Counted from the stretch's first letter, positions 1 through 7,683 are shown. The stretch: DNA of 64,000 nucleotides from Halotalea alkalilenta DSM 17697 (GCF_000621205.1 NZ_KK211228.1:266246-330245), one strand, 5' to 3'. Program-made: numbers and translations. The notes: a model not told the origin generated them from the letters alone.

Positions 1-129
1 TGCCGCCTCACTGCCGGCGTAGTTGATGATGACGGCGAGCCCGTCCCTGGCCAGCCGCTCAGCCGCGGCCCGGCCGATGCCCCGCGAGGAACCGGTGACG
101 ATGGCGACACGACGATTGATGATGGACAT
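1..129 (-). CDS. Short-chain dehydrogenase/reductase, N-terminal part (cut by window edge)
   Basis: The first 43 residues of a short-chain dehydrogenase are visible on the minus strand, starting at an ATG at 129. They contain the nucleotide-binding turn TGSSRGIG and a beta-alpha-beta Rossmann start, with an NYAGS segment typical of NADP-preferring SDRs. An AGGAG ribosome binding site sits about 8 bases before the start. The gene lies 29 bp downstream of another SDR on the same strand, so the two are probably co-transcribed. The catalytic Ser-Tyr-Lys region lies outside the window, so the substrate cannot be judged. Family assignment is firm and function is open. Confidence 0.85.
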   Translation of the reverse strand, partial: MSIINRRVAIVTGSSRGIGRAAAERLARDGLAVIINYAGSEAA

Positions 130-158
130 GATTCCTGCTCCTGTTCTGCGTTTAATGG

Positions 159-1067
159 TCAATTGGTGGCGCTGCGGGGAATGGCCTTGAGCAGGTCGCC
201 GAGCTCGACACGGCGCAGGAACTCAGCGCGCACACGCTCCATGACTGCGTCGACGACCTCGCAGCCGTCCTCGGACAGATCGACGTGGACACGAAACGGC
301 CGAGCCCCGGCGGGCGAAGCGAGCAGCCGTGCGATCGCGTCAGCGACCAGCTGCGGATCGTTGTCGTCCGGCTCGAGGCGCGCGATCCCTTTCATGACGA
401 CGTCGGCAACGACGGCGTAAGGTCCTCGTGCATATTCAGCTGCGACTGCGCCGTCGGCCGGCTGGCCGGCATGGTCGAAGTGGCTCGTTCCGCTGGTGAA
501 CACGCCGGGCATCACAATGGTGGACCCGATGCCCCAGCGAGCGAGCTCATAGGCGTAGGTGACGGCGAGCGAGTCCATTCCCGCCTTGGCGGCAAAATAA
601 GGGCCTAGGAATGGCGGAATGCCACCACGCACGCTCGAGGACGATATCCAGACAAGATAGCCGGCGCCGCGCTCACGCATGTGCGGGAGCACAGCGCGAT
701 TGACGCGCTGCGTGCCGAGAACGTTGACGTCATAAAGCTGCGCGAGCTGCTCAGCGGTGAAGGCCTCGGTAGGACCGAAGCTCATATGCCCGGCATTATG
801 GACCACGACGTCGATCACCCCCTGCTCGGCGATGATCGTCTCGATCGCCTGGTCGACCACCGATTGAAGCTGGATGTCGAGCTCGATGGGATTGAGCACG
901 ACGCCGTTGTCAGCCGCGAACTTTACCGCCTGCGCCGCCTTCGCGGCGTTGCGCCGCGCGATGTCTCGCATGCCGGCGTAGACGATGTGCCCCTGGCGGG
1001 CCAGCGTTTGCGCAATCAGCGAGCCGAAACCGCTCGACGCTCCAGTGATGAGAATTACTTGGGACAA
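159..1067 (-). CDS. Short-chain dehydrogenase/reductase (SDR family)
   Basis: This 302-residue protein is a classical NAD(P)-dependent SDR. It has the glycine-rich TGASSGFG motif near residue 8, an NAG motif near residue 91, a serine-rich strand followed by the catalytic Y-x-x-x-K in PYFAAK near residue 157, and a long C-terminal extension of the kind seen in retinol-dehydrogenase-like SDRs. It probably interconverts an alcohol and a ketone or aldehyde in the cytoplasm; the substrate is unknown. It is followed 29 bp downstream by a second SDR. About 120 bp upstream is a GGAA-TATG-TTCC site resembling the operator of the neighbouring AKR-TetR operon, which suggests shared control (inference). 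Confidence 0.9.
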   Translation of the reverse strand: MSQVILITGASSGFGSLIAQTLARQGHIVYAGMRDIARRNAAKAAQAVKFAADNGVVLNPIELDIQLQSVVDQAIETIIAEQGVIDVVVHNAGHMSFGPTEAFTAEQLAQLYDVNVLGTQRVNRAVLPHMRERGAGYLVWISSSSVRGGIPPFLGPYFAAKAGMDSLAVTYAYELARWGIGSTIVMPGVFTSGTSHFDHAGQPADGAVAAEYARGPYAVVADVVMKGIARLEPDDNDPQLVADAIARLLASPAGARPFRVHVDLSEDGCEVVDAVMERVRAEFLRRVELGDLLKAIPRSATN

Positions 1068-1186
1068 TGTGTTTCTCCACAGTCAGGGGAAATTCGCCTG
1101 AGTCGGTCACCGGCAGCGAACATCGATGCGAGACGCCGAACCGTTGGATTAGAGGAGCTGCTGTTTCCTCTTATTAGAATGATGAT

Positions 1187-1198
1187 GGAATATGTTCC
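1187..1198. promoter_or_regulatory. Possible TetR-type operator upstream of the SDR gene
   Basis: GGAATATGTTCC has GGAA/TTCC arms. On the minus strand it reads GGAACATATTCC, close to GGAACATCGTTCC in the strong inverted repeat at 3253-3300. It lies about 120 bp upstream of the SDR start. A CATATT hexamer inside it could serve as a -10 for the SDR, with TTAGTC 17 bp upstream as a weak -35. Regulation by the TetR protein encoded at 1482-2126 is inference. Confidence 0.35.
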
Positions 1199-1395
1199 GT
1201 ACGATAAGACTGACTAATCCGAATGACATGTACGAAATGACGCACAATTAGCTCGAGGGTTTGCCAGTGACCAGGCTTTCAGCCGGCGCTGAATGGATGA
1301 CGATGCAACGCTCGACATCTCGGCGGGAAAGGGGTCAGCTCTTTTGAGGGGTCTCCTTGCATGGCCAGAACTTGATGGGTCGGGACCAAACGAGA

Positions 1396-1420
1396 GCGCC
1401 GCGGCTGAAGGCCGCGGCGC
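1396..1420 (-). terminator. Hairpin downstream of tetR, possible terminator
   Basis: A perfect 10-bp GC stem (GCGCCGCGGC / GCCGCGGCGC) with a 5-base loop lies about 60 bp beyond the tetR stop codon. The minus-strand flank after the stem is only weakly T-rich (TCTCGTTTGG), so an intrinsic terminator is plausible but not certain. Confidence 0.4.
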
Positions 1421-1481
1421 ATTGCATAGAAGCGATCACAAGCCGCAAGGCTGGCCTGCTCGAACATCACCGCCCGTCGGT

Positions 1482-2126
1482 TTACGAGGCGGGCGGAGTA
1501 GCGCCCTCTTTCGGCGCTCCCGGCTCCGCTGAGGCATGGACACGGCGCAGGCCATCGACCAACAGCTCGACCATCTTGTGCAGGTGGCCGGGCTCCTTAT
1601 CATGGCCGCCCCGGCCCAAGGCAGCGACCGCCTGGAGCAGCTCGTTCGCCTGGTAACCCCGACGGATGGCCCCGGAATCGATGGCGGCGTCCAGCAGCAT
1701 CTGGAGCGCAGGCCCGAGACGGGAAAAGAAGTAGCCGGGCAAGGCACTATAGGCCGGGTCGCTGGAGTTGAGCCCCCTTGCCAGGCCGCGCTTGGTCGAG
1801 ATGAAATCCGCGAAACACCGCATCCAGCCGGCGAGCGCCTCGAAGGGTTCGTGCCGGCCGGCGAGAACCGCGGCCGCATCCGCGCACTCGTCCACCTGGC
1901 TGCGATAGACCGCAACGATCAGATCCGAGCGCTGCGGAAAATGACGGTAAACCGTGCCAAGTCCAACACCGGCCCGCTGAGCGATCTCGCGAACCGGCGC
2001 ATCGACGCCTGATTCGGTGAAGACCTCCAACGCCGCCTTCACCAATGCGGCCTTCTTTCGCTGCGCGTCGGCGCGCTTGGGGCGAGGCGTACCCTCGCCC
2101 TGCTCCTGCCGGCTTGCCGCCATCAT
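1482..2126 (-). CDS. TetR/AcrR family transcriptional regulator
   Basis: This 214-residue protein has a TetR-type helix-turn-helix at residues 25-70: an ALEVFTESG helix, the REIAQRAGVGLGTVYRHFPQR recognition segment, then the first helix of the ligand domain. The C-terminal two thirds is a variable ligand-binding and dimer domain. The ATG at 2126 has AGGA 6 bases upstream. It lies 42 bp downstream of the aldo/keto reductase on the same strand, so it is probably the second gene of that operon and represses it through the inverted repeat at 3253-3300. The inducer is unknown, perhaps an aldehyde or quinone handled by the reductase (inference). Confidence 0.9.
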   Translation of the reverse strand: MMAASRQEQGEGTPRPKRADAQRKKAALVKAALEVFTESGVDAPVREIAQRAGVGLGTVYRHFPQRSDLIVAVYRSQVDECADAAAVLAGRHEPFEALAGWMRCFADFISTKRGLARGLNSSDPAYSALPGYFFSRLGPALQMLLDAAIDSGAIRRGYQANELLQAVAALGRGGHDKEPGHLHKMVELLVDGLRRVHASAEPGAPKEGATPPAS

Positions 2127-2168
2127 CGCTGGTCCTATCGCTCATTTCGAAGCTCGAGCATACACCGA

Positions 2169-3203
2169 TCAAGCAGCAGCCCGCTCGGACATCGGGCGGC
2201 GGCGAAGCTCGGGCTGCTTGATCGCAGGCGGCACATAGGCCGAGCCTTCCAGCGGTGCGATGTCTGCTCCGGGCGGAACGATCTCGTCGATCCGATCGAG
2301 CAGCGCGTCGTCGAGCGCGAAGCCCGCCCCGGCCAGCAGGTCGTCGAACTGCGCCATCGTCCGCGGGCCGATGATGGCCGAGGTGATACCAGGATGGGAT
2401 AGCACGAAGGCGATCGCCATGTGGGTCAACGGCACGCCAGCATCCTGCGCCAGCGCGACGAGCCGCTCGACGGCTTCCAGACTGCGGACGTCCGACATCA
2501 ATTTGGGGAAATACTTCGCCCGCAGAGTATCAGGCGTCGGTTGGCCCTTGCGATATTTCCCCGAAAGCATGCCCTTGGCCAGCGGGCTCCAGGCCGATAC
2601 CCCCATCCCGTAGCGTTGGCATGTCTGCAGGATGGCATTTTCGATCCCCCGGTTGAGGATCGAGTACGGCTGCTGCTCGATTCGAAAGCGAGAGAGGCCG
2701 CGCCGCTCGGCCACCCATTGCGCCTCGACGATGTCGGCGGCGGGAAAAGTGGAGGTGCCGATCGCGCGAACCTTGCCCGCGCGCATCAGGTCGTCGAGGA
2801 CGAACAGCGTTTCCTCGATGTCGGTATCGGGCGCCGGGCGGTGGAGCTGGTAGATGTCGATGTAGTCCGTCTGCAGCCGGCGCAGGGAGTCCTCCACCGC
2901 GCGGGTGACCCAGCGGCGCGAGCCGCCCTGCTGGTTCGGATCCTTCCCCATCGGGTGATAGAACTTGGTAGAGAGCACGACGCCGTCGCGCCGGCCCCGC
3001 AGCGCTTTGCCGACCACCTCCTCCGAGCTCCCTTGGCTGTATGCGTCAGCGGTGTCGATGAAGTTGATCCCGGCATCGAGCGCCTGGTGGATGATCCGGG
3101 TCGTCTCGTCGTCATCGGAGTTCCCCATGGCGCCGAACATCATGGCACCGAGGCAGTAAGGGCTGACTTTGATACCAGTGCGGCCTAGCGGACGATATTG
3201 CAT
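2169..3203 (-). CDS. Aldo/keto reductase
   Basis: This 344-residue NADPH-dependent aldo/keto reductase resembles the YajO/Tas-like group. It has the GINFIDTADAYS segment with the catalytic Asp and Tyr near residues 50-55, a lysine in the STKFYHP strand, a histidine in IYQLHRP, and the SAWSPLAKGMLSG and IIGPR cofactor-binding segments. The ATG at 3203 is chosen because a strong GGAGGAGGTG ribosome binding site ends just before it; an in-frame ATG 30 bases further out lacks this. It is the first gene of an operon with the TetR regulator downstream. A consensus promoter inside an inverted repeat lies about 75 bp upstream. The substrate is unknown. Confidence 0.93.
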   Translation of the reverse strand: MQYRPLGRTGIKVSPYCLGAMMFGAMGNSDDDETTRIIHQALDAGINFIDTADAYSQGSSEEVVGKALRGRRDGVVLSTKFYHPMGKDPNQQGGSRRWVTRAVEDSLRRLQTDYIDIYQLHRPAPDTDIEETLFVLDDLMRAGKVRAIGTSTFPAADIVEAQWVAERRGLSRFRIEQQPYSILNRGIENAILQTCQRYGMGVSAWSPLAKGMLSGKYRKGQPTPDTLRAKYFPKLMSDVRSLEAVERLVALAQDAGVPLTHMAIAFVLSHPGITSAIIGPRTMAQFDDLLAGAGFALDDALLDRIDEIVPPGADIAPLEGSAYVPPAIKQPELRRRPMSERAAA

Positions 3204-3252
3204 CTTCACCTCCTCCTCCCGTGTTTGGGCCATCGGCCTCCTGCCCTACGAC

Positions 3253-3303
3253 ACAAGAGGAACGATGTTCCGATTTTATATGGAACATCGTTCCTCTTGT
3301 CAA
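3253..3303 (-). promoter_or_regulatory. Promoter and double operator of the AKR-TetR operon
   Basis: Two 19-bp arms (ACAAGAGGAACGATGTTCC and its exact reverse complement) at 3253-3271 and 3282-3300 flank a 10-bp AT-rich spacer. Each arm itself contains a GGAAC-N3-GTTCC dyad, so the element looks like two TetR operators. On the minus strand a consensus -35 TTGACA (3303-3298) and a -10 TATAAA (3280-3275) are separated by exactly 17 bp. One dyad lies in the promoter spacer and the other around the transcription start. This geometry fits tight repression by the TetR encoded in the operon (inference). Confidence 0.8.
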
Positions 3304-3360
3304 TCCAACGGATCCCGATGGTCGAACACCCACGGTGACGCGCAGGGAGGTCGCGATGAT

Positions 3361-3606
3361 GTGGTGATGAAGGACCTGGGAGAGGTAGAAAACGGCGTCT
3401 CGCAGGCCCACGAGCTGGTCGAGGGCCGGCTACGCGTCGACGTACCGAGTCCGCTGGCGAGGATGATCCGGGTATCGGCCTCGCCTGCGTTTCACCGAGG
3501 CTATCCCGGCATCCAGATCGACATGCGCGTCAGCGCCTGGGCGATCGATCTTCTGGATGAGAACATCCACTGTGTCATCCGCGTCGGCGCAAGCGATAGA
3601 CCGCTG
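3361..3606 (+). pseudogene. LysR-type regulator fragment (decayed)
   Basis: About 82 codons on the plus strand resemble the start of the effector-binding domain of a LysR regulator: a GEVENGVSQA linker helix, GRLRVDVPSPLARM, a FHRGYPGIQIDM segment, and DLLDENIHCVIRVG. In intact relatives about 85 residues of DNA-binding domain precede this and about 120 residues follow; both are missing. The fragment starts just after the AKR operator and runs into the end of the convergent methyltransferase gene. LysR genes of this type often lie divergent from aldo/keto reductases, so this is probably the remains of such a partner. Confidence 0.75.
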
Positions 3607-4153
3607 CGGGGGGAATGTTGGCAAGCGTCCCGCCGATGCGCTCCGCCTCGAGCCCGAGGCGGTCCAGCAACCTGCGCGGAACCGGGCAGTTCGGGCCATA
3701 GGTGAACTGATAGAAAGCACCATCCACTCTCATCTTACGGAACGCACCGGCCAGGATCGCGATTATCTTGCGCGGCGGCATCGACAGCAGAGGTAACCCG
3801 CTGACGACGGCACCGGCGCGCCTCCCATCGAAGAGATCGACGGTACGCAGGCGGGTAGCGTCCATCCACAGCGTGCGCGCTTTGGGATAGCGGAAATGGA
3901 GCGCGGCGGCGAACTCGGATCCGAACTCTATCAGCGCGAGGTCCTCTTGTTTGACACCACAGGCGATCAGAGCCCGTGTGAACGAGCCGGAGCCCGGCCC
4001 CAGCTCGATGACCGGTCCAGTATCCTGTGATATCTCAGAGGTGATGAGGCGTGCGAGCGCGCGGCCGGACGGTGCGATGGCGGCGACGCGCATCGGGCTC
4101 TTGAGCCAGGCCTGGAAGAAGCCGAGCGCCTCGGTCAAATTCTGGTGCTTCAT
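3575..4153 (-). CDS. PmtA-like phospholipid N-methyltransferase
   Basis: This 192-residue class I SAM-dependent methyltransferase has the SAM-binding ELGPGSGSFTRALI motif near residue 48, an acidic motif II in LALIEFGSEF, and a VSGLPLLSMP motif. The last, together with the later QFTYGP segment, is typical of the PmtA-like phosphatidylethanolamine methyltransferases, though related adenine-dimethylase-like enzymes look similar. The ATG at 4153 has GAGG about 8 bases upstream. It starts 4 bp after the DedA gene ends, so the two form an operon. A membrane-lipid role is supported by that pairing, but the exact substrate is inferred. Confidence 0.75.
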   Translation of the reverse strand: MKHQNLTEALGFFQAWLKSPMRVAAIAPSGRALARLITSEISQDTGPVIELGPGSGSFTRALIACGVKQEDLALIEFGSEFAAALHFRYPKARTLWMDATRLRTVDLFDGRRAGAVVSGLPLLSMPPRKIIAILAGAFRKMRVDGAFYQFTYGPNCPVPRRLLDRLGLEAERIGGTLANIPPAAVYRLRRRG

Positions 4154-4157
4154 AACA

Positions 4158-4865
4158 TTACCTCGAACACGTTTTGCGAGGGGACGACGACGTGGCCGAT
4201 CGCTTGCCGTCGCGGAGAGCCAGCAGACATCGCACTGCGCGACCTCCCGGCTTGCGCCGGGTCCGAATCCAGCGTGCGATCCAGAGCAGAGCCACTTCCG
4301 CGGCAAGCAGGCAGCCAAGGGCAACCAGGGCCAGAACCGTCGTGTTCGCCGTCTCGATCGAGCGCGAGGCTTGATATCCGATGCCGATGAACAGACCGTT
4401 CCAGATCGCGATACCGGCGGTCGAGGCGACCAGGAAGCTTCGCGAATTCCCACGCAAAAGGGCCGCGAAGGCCGGGGCGAAGAGCCTGACGGTCGGCACG
4501 AGCTGGAGTGAGAAAGCCAGCACGGTCTGATTGCGGCGCACCGACACGATTGCGTTCTCGATGCGCTCGGCGGACAAGCCGAAGAGCCTGCCAGCCTTGA
4601 TCAGAAAACGCGTGGATCGCGCCTCGTCCAGCAGCCTGACGGCATAGAAGCAGGCCGCACAGCCGAACACGCTGCCGACGAAGGTTGCGAGGAACGCGGT
4701 CGAAAGCGACCAGACGCCATCCGCAGCGGCGATGCCGACGGCCAGCAGCAGCCCATACGAGGGCACTAGAGGAATGAAACGCTCCACCAGGGCGATGGCG
4801 AAAAGCCCCATCAGGCCGTAGGCGCTGATCCACACCATCACCGCATCCACCGGGTCGAAATCCAT
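4158..4865 (-). CDS. DedA family membrane protein
   Basis: This 235-residue membrane protein belongs to the DedA/SNARE-associated family. It has an N-terminal re-entrant and transmembrane pair (VERFIPLVPSYGLLLAVG), the family motif in LVPTVRLFAPAFA with the conserved proline and arginine near residue 125, and two further membrane segments (IAIWNGLFIGIGY and LALVALGCLLAAEVALLW). DedA proteins act in lipid-carrier and phospholipid flipping and in membrane homeostasis. The C-terminal 35 residues are basic and poorly conserved in appearance. It is followed 4 bp later by a PmtA-like methyltransferase, suggesting a two-gene lipid module. Confidence 0.85.
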   Translation of the reverse strand: MDFDPVDAVMVWISAYGLMGLFAIALVERFIPLVPSYGLLLAVGIAAADGVWSLSTAFLATFVGSVFGCAACFYAVRLLDEARSTRFLIKAGRLFGLSAERIENAIVSVRRNQTVLAFSLQLVPTVRLFAPAFAALLRGNSRSFLVASTAGIAIWNGLFIGIGYQASRSIETANTTVLALVALGCLLAAEVALLWIARWIRTRRKPGGRAVRCLLALRDGKRSATSSSPRKTCSR

Positions 4866-5389
4866 CAGCCGTCTCTCTTCTTGTCTCGAACGTTCTCGTG
4901 TCGAACGCTGCAGCCGCAGGGAAGGTGGAAGGAGCAGCCACCAGACGTGCCTGTTCGCTAAAAGGCGCCTTCCGTTACTAGGGTTGCCAGTCGGCAGAGG
5001 GCGCAGTCACTCCCTTCGAAGCAGCGAAGGAGCGGCCGAGGAAAGAATTGCGTGCGATGTTGGTGACCACCTTCCACACGCAAACGCAGGAGATCGAGTA
5101 CGGCCTTGGGGCCGCTGCCCTCTCGTATCCTCGATGCTCTGCGGCTGCGCACCATGTTCGATATCGAAGGCACTTTCATGGTCGTACGCCCCGCCCTTGA
5201 CCGAGCGGAATATGGCTCCGTCCAGGCCAGACCGACGATAGGCGCTGTCGATAGCGCGATCCATGCTGGATAGTCCGGTTTATATCCGCGATCGTCCGGC
5301 GTCTCTTCGTTCCGCTCTCCTGCTGAAGACCCGCCGGTGATCGAGCGTGCTCCCTTGCAAGCCCTGTCATCCTTGAATGCTGAAGCCCG
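4866..5389. other. Gene-free stretch in the accessory region
   Basis: No gene is recognised in this 524-bp stretch. Short open frames occur on both strands, but none shows a convincing ribosome binding site or family motif. Given the broken genes on both sides, this may be decayed coding DNA. The DedA promoter is expected in the first 100 bp. Confidence 0.5.
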
Positions 5390-5620
5390 CTAAGCGCCGG
5401 AGGAAAATTCGACTTCGGTAAGTCGCTGCGACTCCACCCATAGCCTCGCAGCGTCACCCGTATCCAACGCCTGCGGCGGTACTTTGGCGAAGGCGGGATA
5501 ACCTCGAATCTCGTGTAACTTGTCAGGCCCGTAGTAATCGCCGCCCTGAGCCTGCGGCGAGGTCGCAGCGAAGAGCGTCGACAACGCGCCCTGCGTCCAC
5601 ATGTCGATGCTGCCGAGCAG
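5390..5620 (-). pseudogene. C-terminal remnant of a short-chain dehydrogenase
   Basis: The minus-strand frame ending at 5390 encodes about 75 residues matching the tail of retinol-dehydrogenase-like SDRs. It has a QGALSTLFAAT segment, GGDYYGPDKLHEIRGYP, and an ARLWVESQRLTEVEF ending. The Rossmann fold and catalytic residues are missing. Upstream, in a different frame, the start of a transporter gene is joined directly to it. The arrangement looks like a deletion that removed the end of one gene and the start of the next. Confidence 0.7.
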
Positions 5621-5774
5621 CGCCGCGCGCGGGCCGCAGCAGCATCAGCGCGGTCAGCACGCAGAAGAAGAACAGTGCTGCGATCAGTACCGGCCCGATC
5701 TCCTCGCGGCGCAGGTTGAACAGGGTCTGCAGCGCGTGCGGCGGGCGTGCGTCAGGGGTTGCAGGTCGGGTCAT
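5621..5774 (-). pseudogene. N-terminal remnant of an MFS-type transporter
   Basis: The minus-strand frame starting at 5774 encodes about 50 residues: a charged N-terminus, ALQTLFNLRREEIGPVLIAA, and one transmembrane helix ending in LMLLRPARGA. This resembles the start of Npt/MFS-like transporters with a conserved LRP-R motif after the first helix. The similarity stops near 5620, where an SDR tail begins in another frame. It lies divergent from the TetR gene at 6037, so it was probably the original target of that repressor. Confidence 0.6.
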
Positions 5775-5980
5775 GGCAAGAGACTCCTGTCCCGGAGCAC
5801 GCCATGGAGACGCGCATTGACGTTTGGTTGGCGTGGAACGTCTGCAACTGCGTGCCGCTGAGCTCTCCGCCGCCCGCCCATGGATGGGCGGCCGCGTATC
5901 GGAGACGGCCCACCGCCATGGTCTTTACCTGGCACCGGAAACGAAGGTAAGCTGGAATTCAGCAGGGTGCACAAATAATC

Positions 5981-6012
5981 GCACTCAGTGCGGGTATTAA
6001 TGCACTAAGTGC
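5981..6012. promoter_or_regulatory. Tandem operator of the divergent TetR region
   Basis: Two near-identical 11-bp palindromes, GCACTCAGTGC (5981-5991) and GCACTAAGTGC (6002-6012), have centres 21 bp apart, two helical turns. GTGCAC sequences flank the pair at 5967 and 6015. A TATTAA hexamer at 5995 lies between them as a possible -10. The second site ends 24 bp before the tetR start codon. This is what an autoregulatory TetR operator looks like, controlling tetR and the now truncated transporter on the other side. Confidence 0.7.
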
Positions 6013-6036
6013 AAGTGCACAATAGGCCATTCAAGA

Positions 6037-6648
6037 ATGTCGAAAACCCTCCCCTCCGCGGACACTGTACCTGTAGAAGGCTTGCGGGAACGCAAGCGCC
6101 GAGAAACGCGTCAACGCATCGCCGATGCCGGGTGGCGCTTGTTCCTCGCCAACGGTTACGAAGGTACGACGCTGGATGTCATCGCGGCAGAAGCCGGCAT
6201 CTCGCGTCGCACCTTCTTCTCCTACTTCAAGTCGAAAGACGACATCATCTTGTTCCGGCAAGACGCCAATTGGGCCGGCCTGTATGCCGACCTGCTGAAG
6301 GTGTCGCCCGACGTACGGCCGCTCGATGCCGTTCGCGAAGTGATGGTGAAGCACGTCGCGCGCTATCCAACCGAACAGATGGCGGCCATCGACAAAGTCA
6401 TGCGATCGAGCGAATCGCTGCTTGCGCGCAAGCAGACGTACTACGCAGAGCAGGAGCAGGCGCTCTTCAACACGCTCTGTGAGGTCTGGCGGCAGCCCGA
6501 GCGCCGTACGGCACTTCGAATGGTGGCGATCGTAGCCATCGGCGCTGCGAGGTTGACGACTCAGACATGGCACAGTCAAACGGGTCAGCGAAAGCCGATG
6601 GCCAAGGCTCTCCGAGATGCCTTCGATAGTCTGAGATCCGAGCTTTGA
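6037..6648 (+). CDS. TetR family transcriptional regulator
   Basis: This 203-residue protein has a TetR helix-turn-helix at residues 20-65: RERKRRETRQRIADAGWRLF, then LDVIAAEAGISRRTFFSYFKSK. The rest is a helical ligand domain typical of AcrR-like repressors. A tandem palindromic operator ends 24 bp upstream, which argues for autoregulation. Its divergent neighbours are only remnants of a transporter and an SDR, so the repressor may have outlived its target genes. The ATG at 6037 lies just beyond the operator, without a strong ribosome binding site. Confidence 0.9.
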   Translation: MSKTLPSADTVPVEGLRERKRRETRQRIADAGWRLFLANGYEGTTLDVIAAEAGISRRTFFSYFKSKDDIILFRQDANWAGLYADLLKVSPDVRPLDAVREVMVKHVARYPTEQMAAIDKVMRSSESLLARKQTYYAEQEQALFNTLCEVWRQPERRTALRMVAIVAIGAARLTTQTWHSQTGQRKPMAKALRDAFDSLRSEL

Positions 6649-6747
6649 GTATGAGCTATATCCTAGAACGCACGTCCCGGACGATTTTTCGACGCGGTAT
6701 CATCGGCAACAGGCGGTTTTCAGTCTGAACTCAGGAGCCCCACGCCA

Positions 6748-7683
6748 ATGCCCTCTCCCCTCTGGAGATCCCCGAAGCGAGTCGCCTTGATCGCCCCCGC
6801 TGGCGCAGTCGATGGCGCAGCCCTGGATGAGTGCCTGTCGCGCCTCGATTCGCTCGGTATCGAAGCACTGCCCAGTGACAATGTCACCGCGCGCCACCGC
6901 TATCTCGCAGGCCACGTCGACGCCCGTCTCGATGACCTCTACCAGGCCTATGGACGTCCCGACGTCGACGCGGTGTGGTGTCTGCGCGGTGGCTATGGCT
7001 GCGCGCAGTTGCTCGACCGGATCGACTGGTCCCGCATCGATGCCGCGACACGGCGCCCGCTGATCGGCTACTCCGACATCAGCGCACTGCTGGTCGCCTT
7101 CGCCGCCCGGGGATTGGCCGCCATTCATGGGCCGGTCGCGTGCGAGCTGAACAAACTCGAGCTCGAGGATCCCGAGCTACCGGCAAACTCTTCGCGCTGG
7201 CAGGCGATGAGGTCGATCGCTGCGGTTATCGATGAATCCCATGGAACCCTCCCGATCGCGCCCTGGGGGCATGTCTCGCCGGCGAGCGGCCGCTTGCTGG
7301 GCGGCAATCTCACCGTCCTCGCCAGCCTCTGCGGCACCGCGGCGGCACTGCGCCTGGAAGCGCCCAGCCTGCTGCTGCTGGAGGACGTCGGCGAGCCACT
7401 CTATCGGTTGGAGCGCAGCTTCTTCCAACTGCTCGAAAGTCTCGACAAGCGCTGGCTCGACGCTGTCTGCCTGGGCGAATTCAAGGACTGTCCCGTTCCC
7501 GGCAGTGCTTCATCGATCGCCGAGGTATTCGCCGAATGGCTCGCCCCGCACGACATAGCGCTCTACACCGGGCTGGCGATCGGCCACGGAGAGCGCAATC
7601 TGGCCTGGCCCTTCGGTGCCCAAGGTCGAATCGATGGTGCTAGGCTAAGCTTCACTCGAGCGCCCTGCCGAATGGTCGAGTGA
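6748..7683 (+). CDS. ldcA: Muramoyltetrapeptide LD-carboxypeptidase (peptidase S66)
   Basis: This 311-residue protein matches LdcA, which removes the terminal D-alanine from murein tetrapeptides during cytoplasmic cell-wall recycling. The nucleophile serine is in GYSD near residue 115, preceded by the RGGYG oxyanion segment. The catalytic glutamate is in LLLEDVGEP near residue 212, and the histidine is in IGHGERN near residue 285. Length is normal for the family. It stands alone between a TetR gene and a FUSC membrane protein, with about 100 bp upstream for its own promoter. It marks the start of the conserved chromosomal backbone in this window. Confidence 0.93.
   Translation: MPSPLWRSPKRVALIAPAGAVDGAALDECLSRLDSLGIEALPSDNVTARHRYLAGHVDARLDDLYQAYGRPDVDAVWCLRGGYGCAQLLDRIDWSRIDAATRRPLIGYSDISALLVAFAARGLAAIHGPVACELNKLELEDPELPANSSRWQAMRSIAAVIDESHGTLPIAPWGHVSPASGRLLGGNLTVLASLCGTAAALRLEAPSLLLLEDVGEPLYRLERSFFQLLESLDKRWLDAVCLGEFKDCPVPGSASSIAEVFAEWLAPHDIALYTGLAIGHGERNLAWPFGAQGRIDGARLSFTRAPCRMVE

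Larger units (their letters stand above)
1068..1481. other. Intergenic region between SDR and TetR genes
   Basis: No gene is recognised here. The stretch near 1170-1260 is more AT-rich than its surroundings and holds a possible operator at 1187-1198 upstream of the SDR. A strong GC hairpin at 1396-1420 lies downstream of the tetR gene. The remaining sequence shows no protein similarity I can recognise. Confidence 0.5.

Noticed and set aside
5007-5264. An 85-codon minus-strand frame in the gap after dedA
   Set aside because: There is no ribosome binding site and no recognisable motif. It may be decayed coding DNA but cannot be supported.
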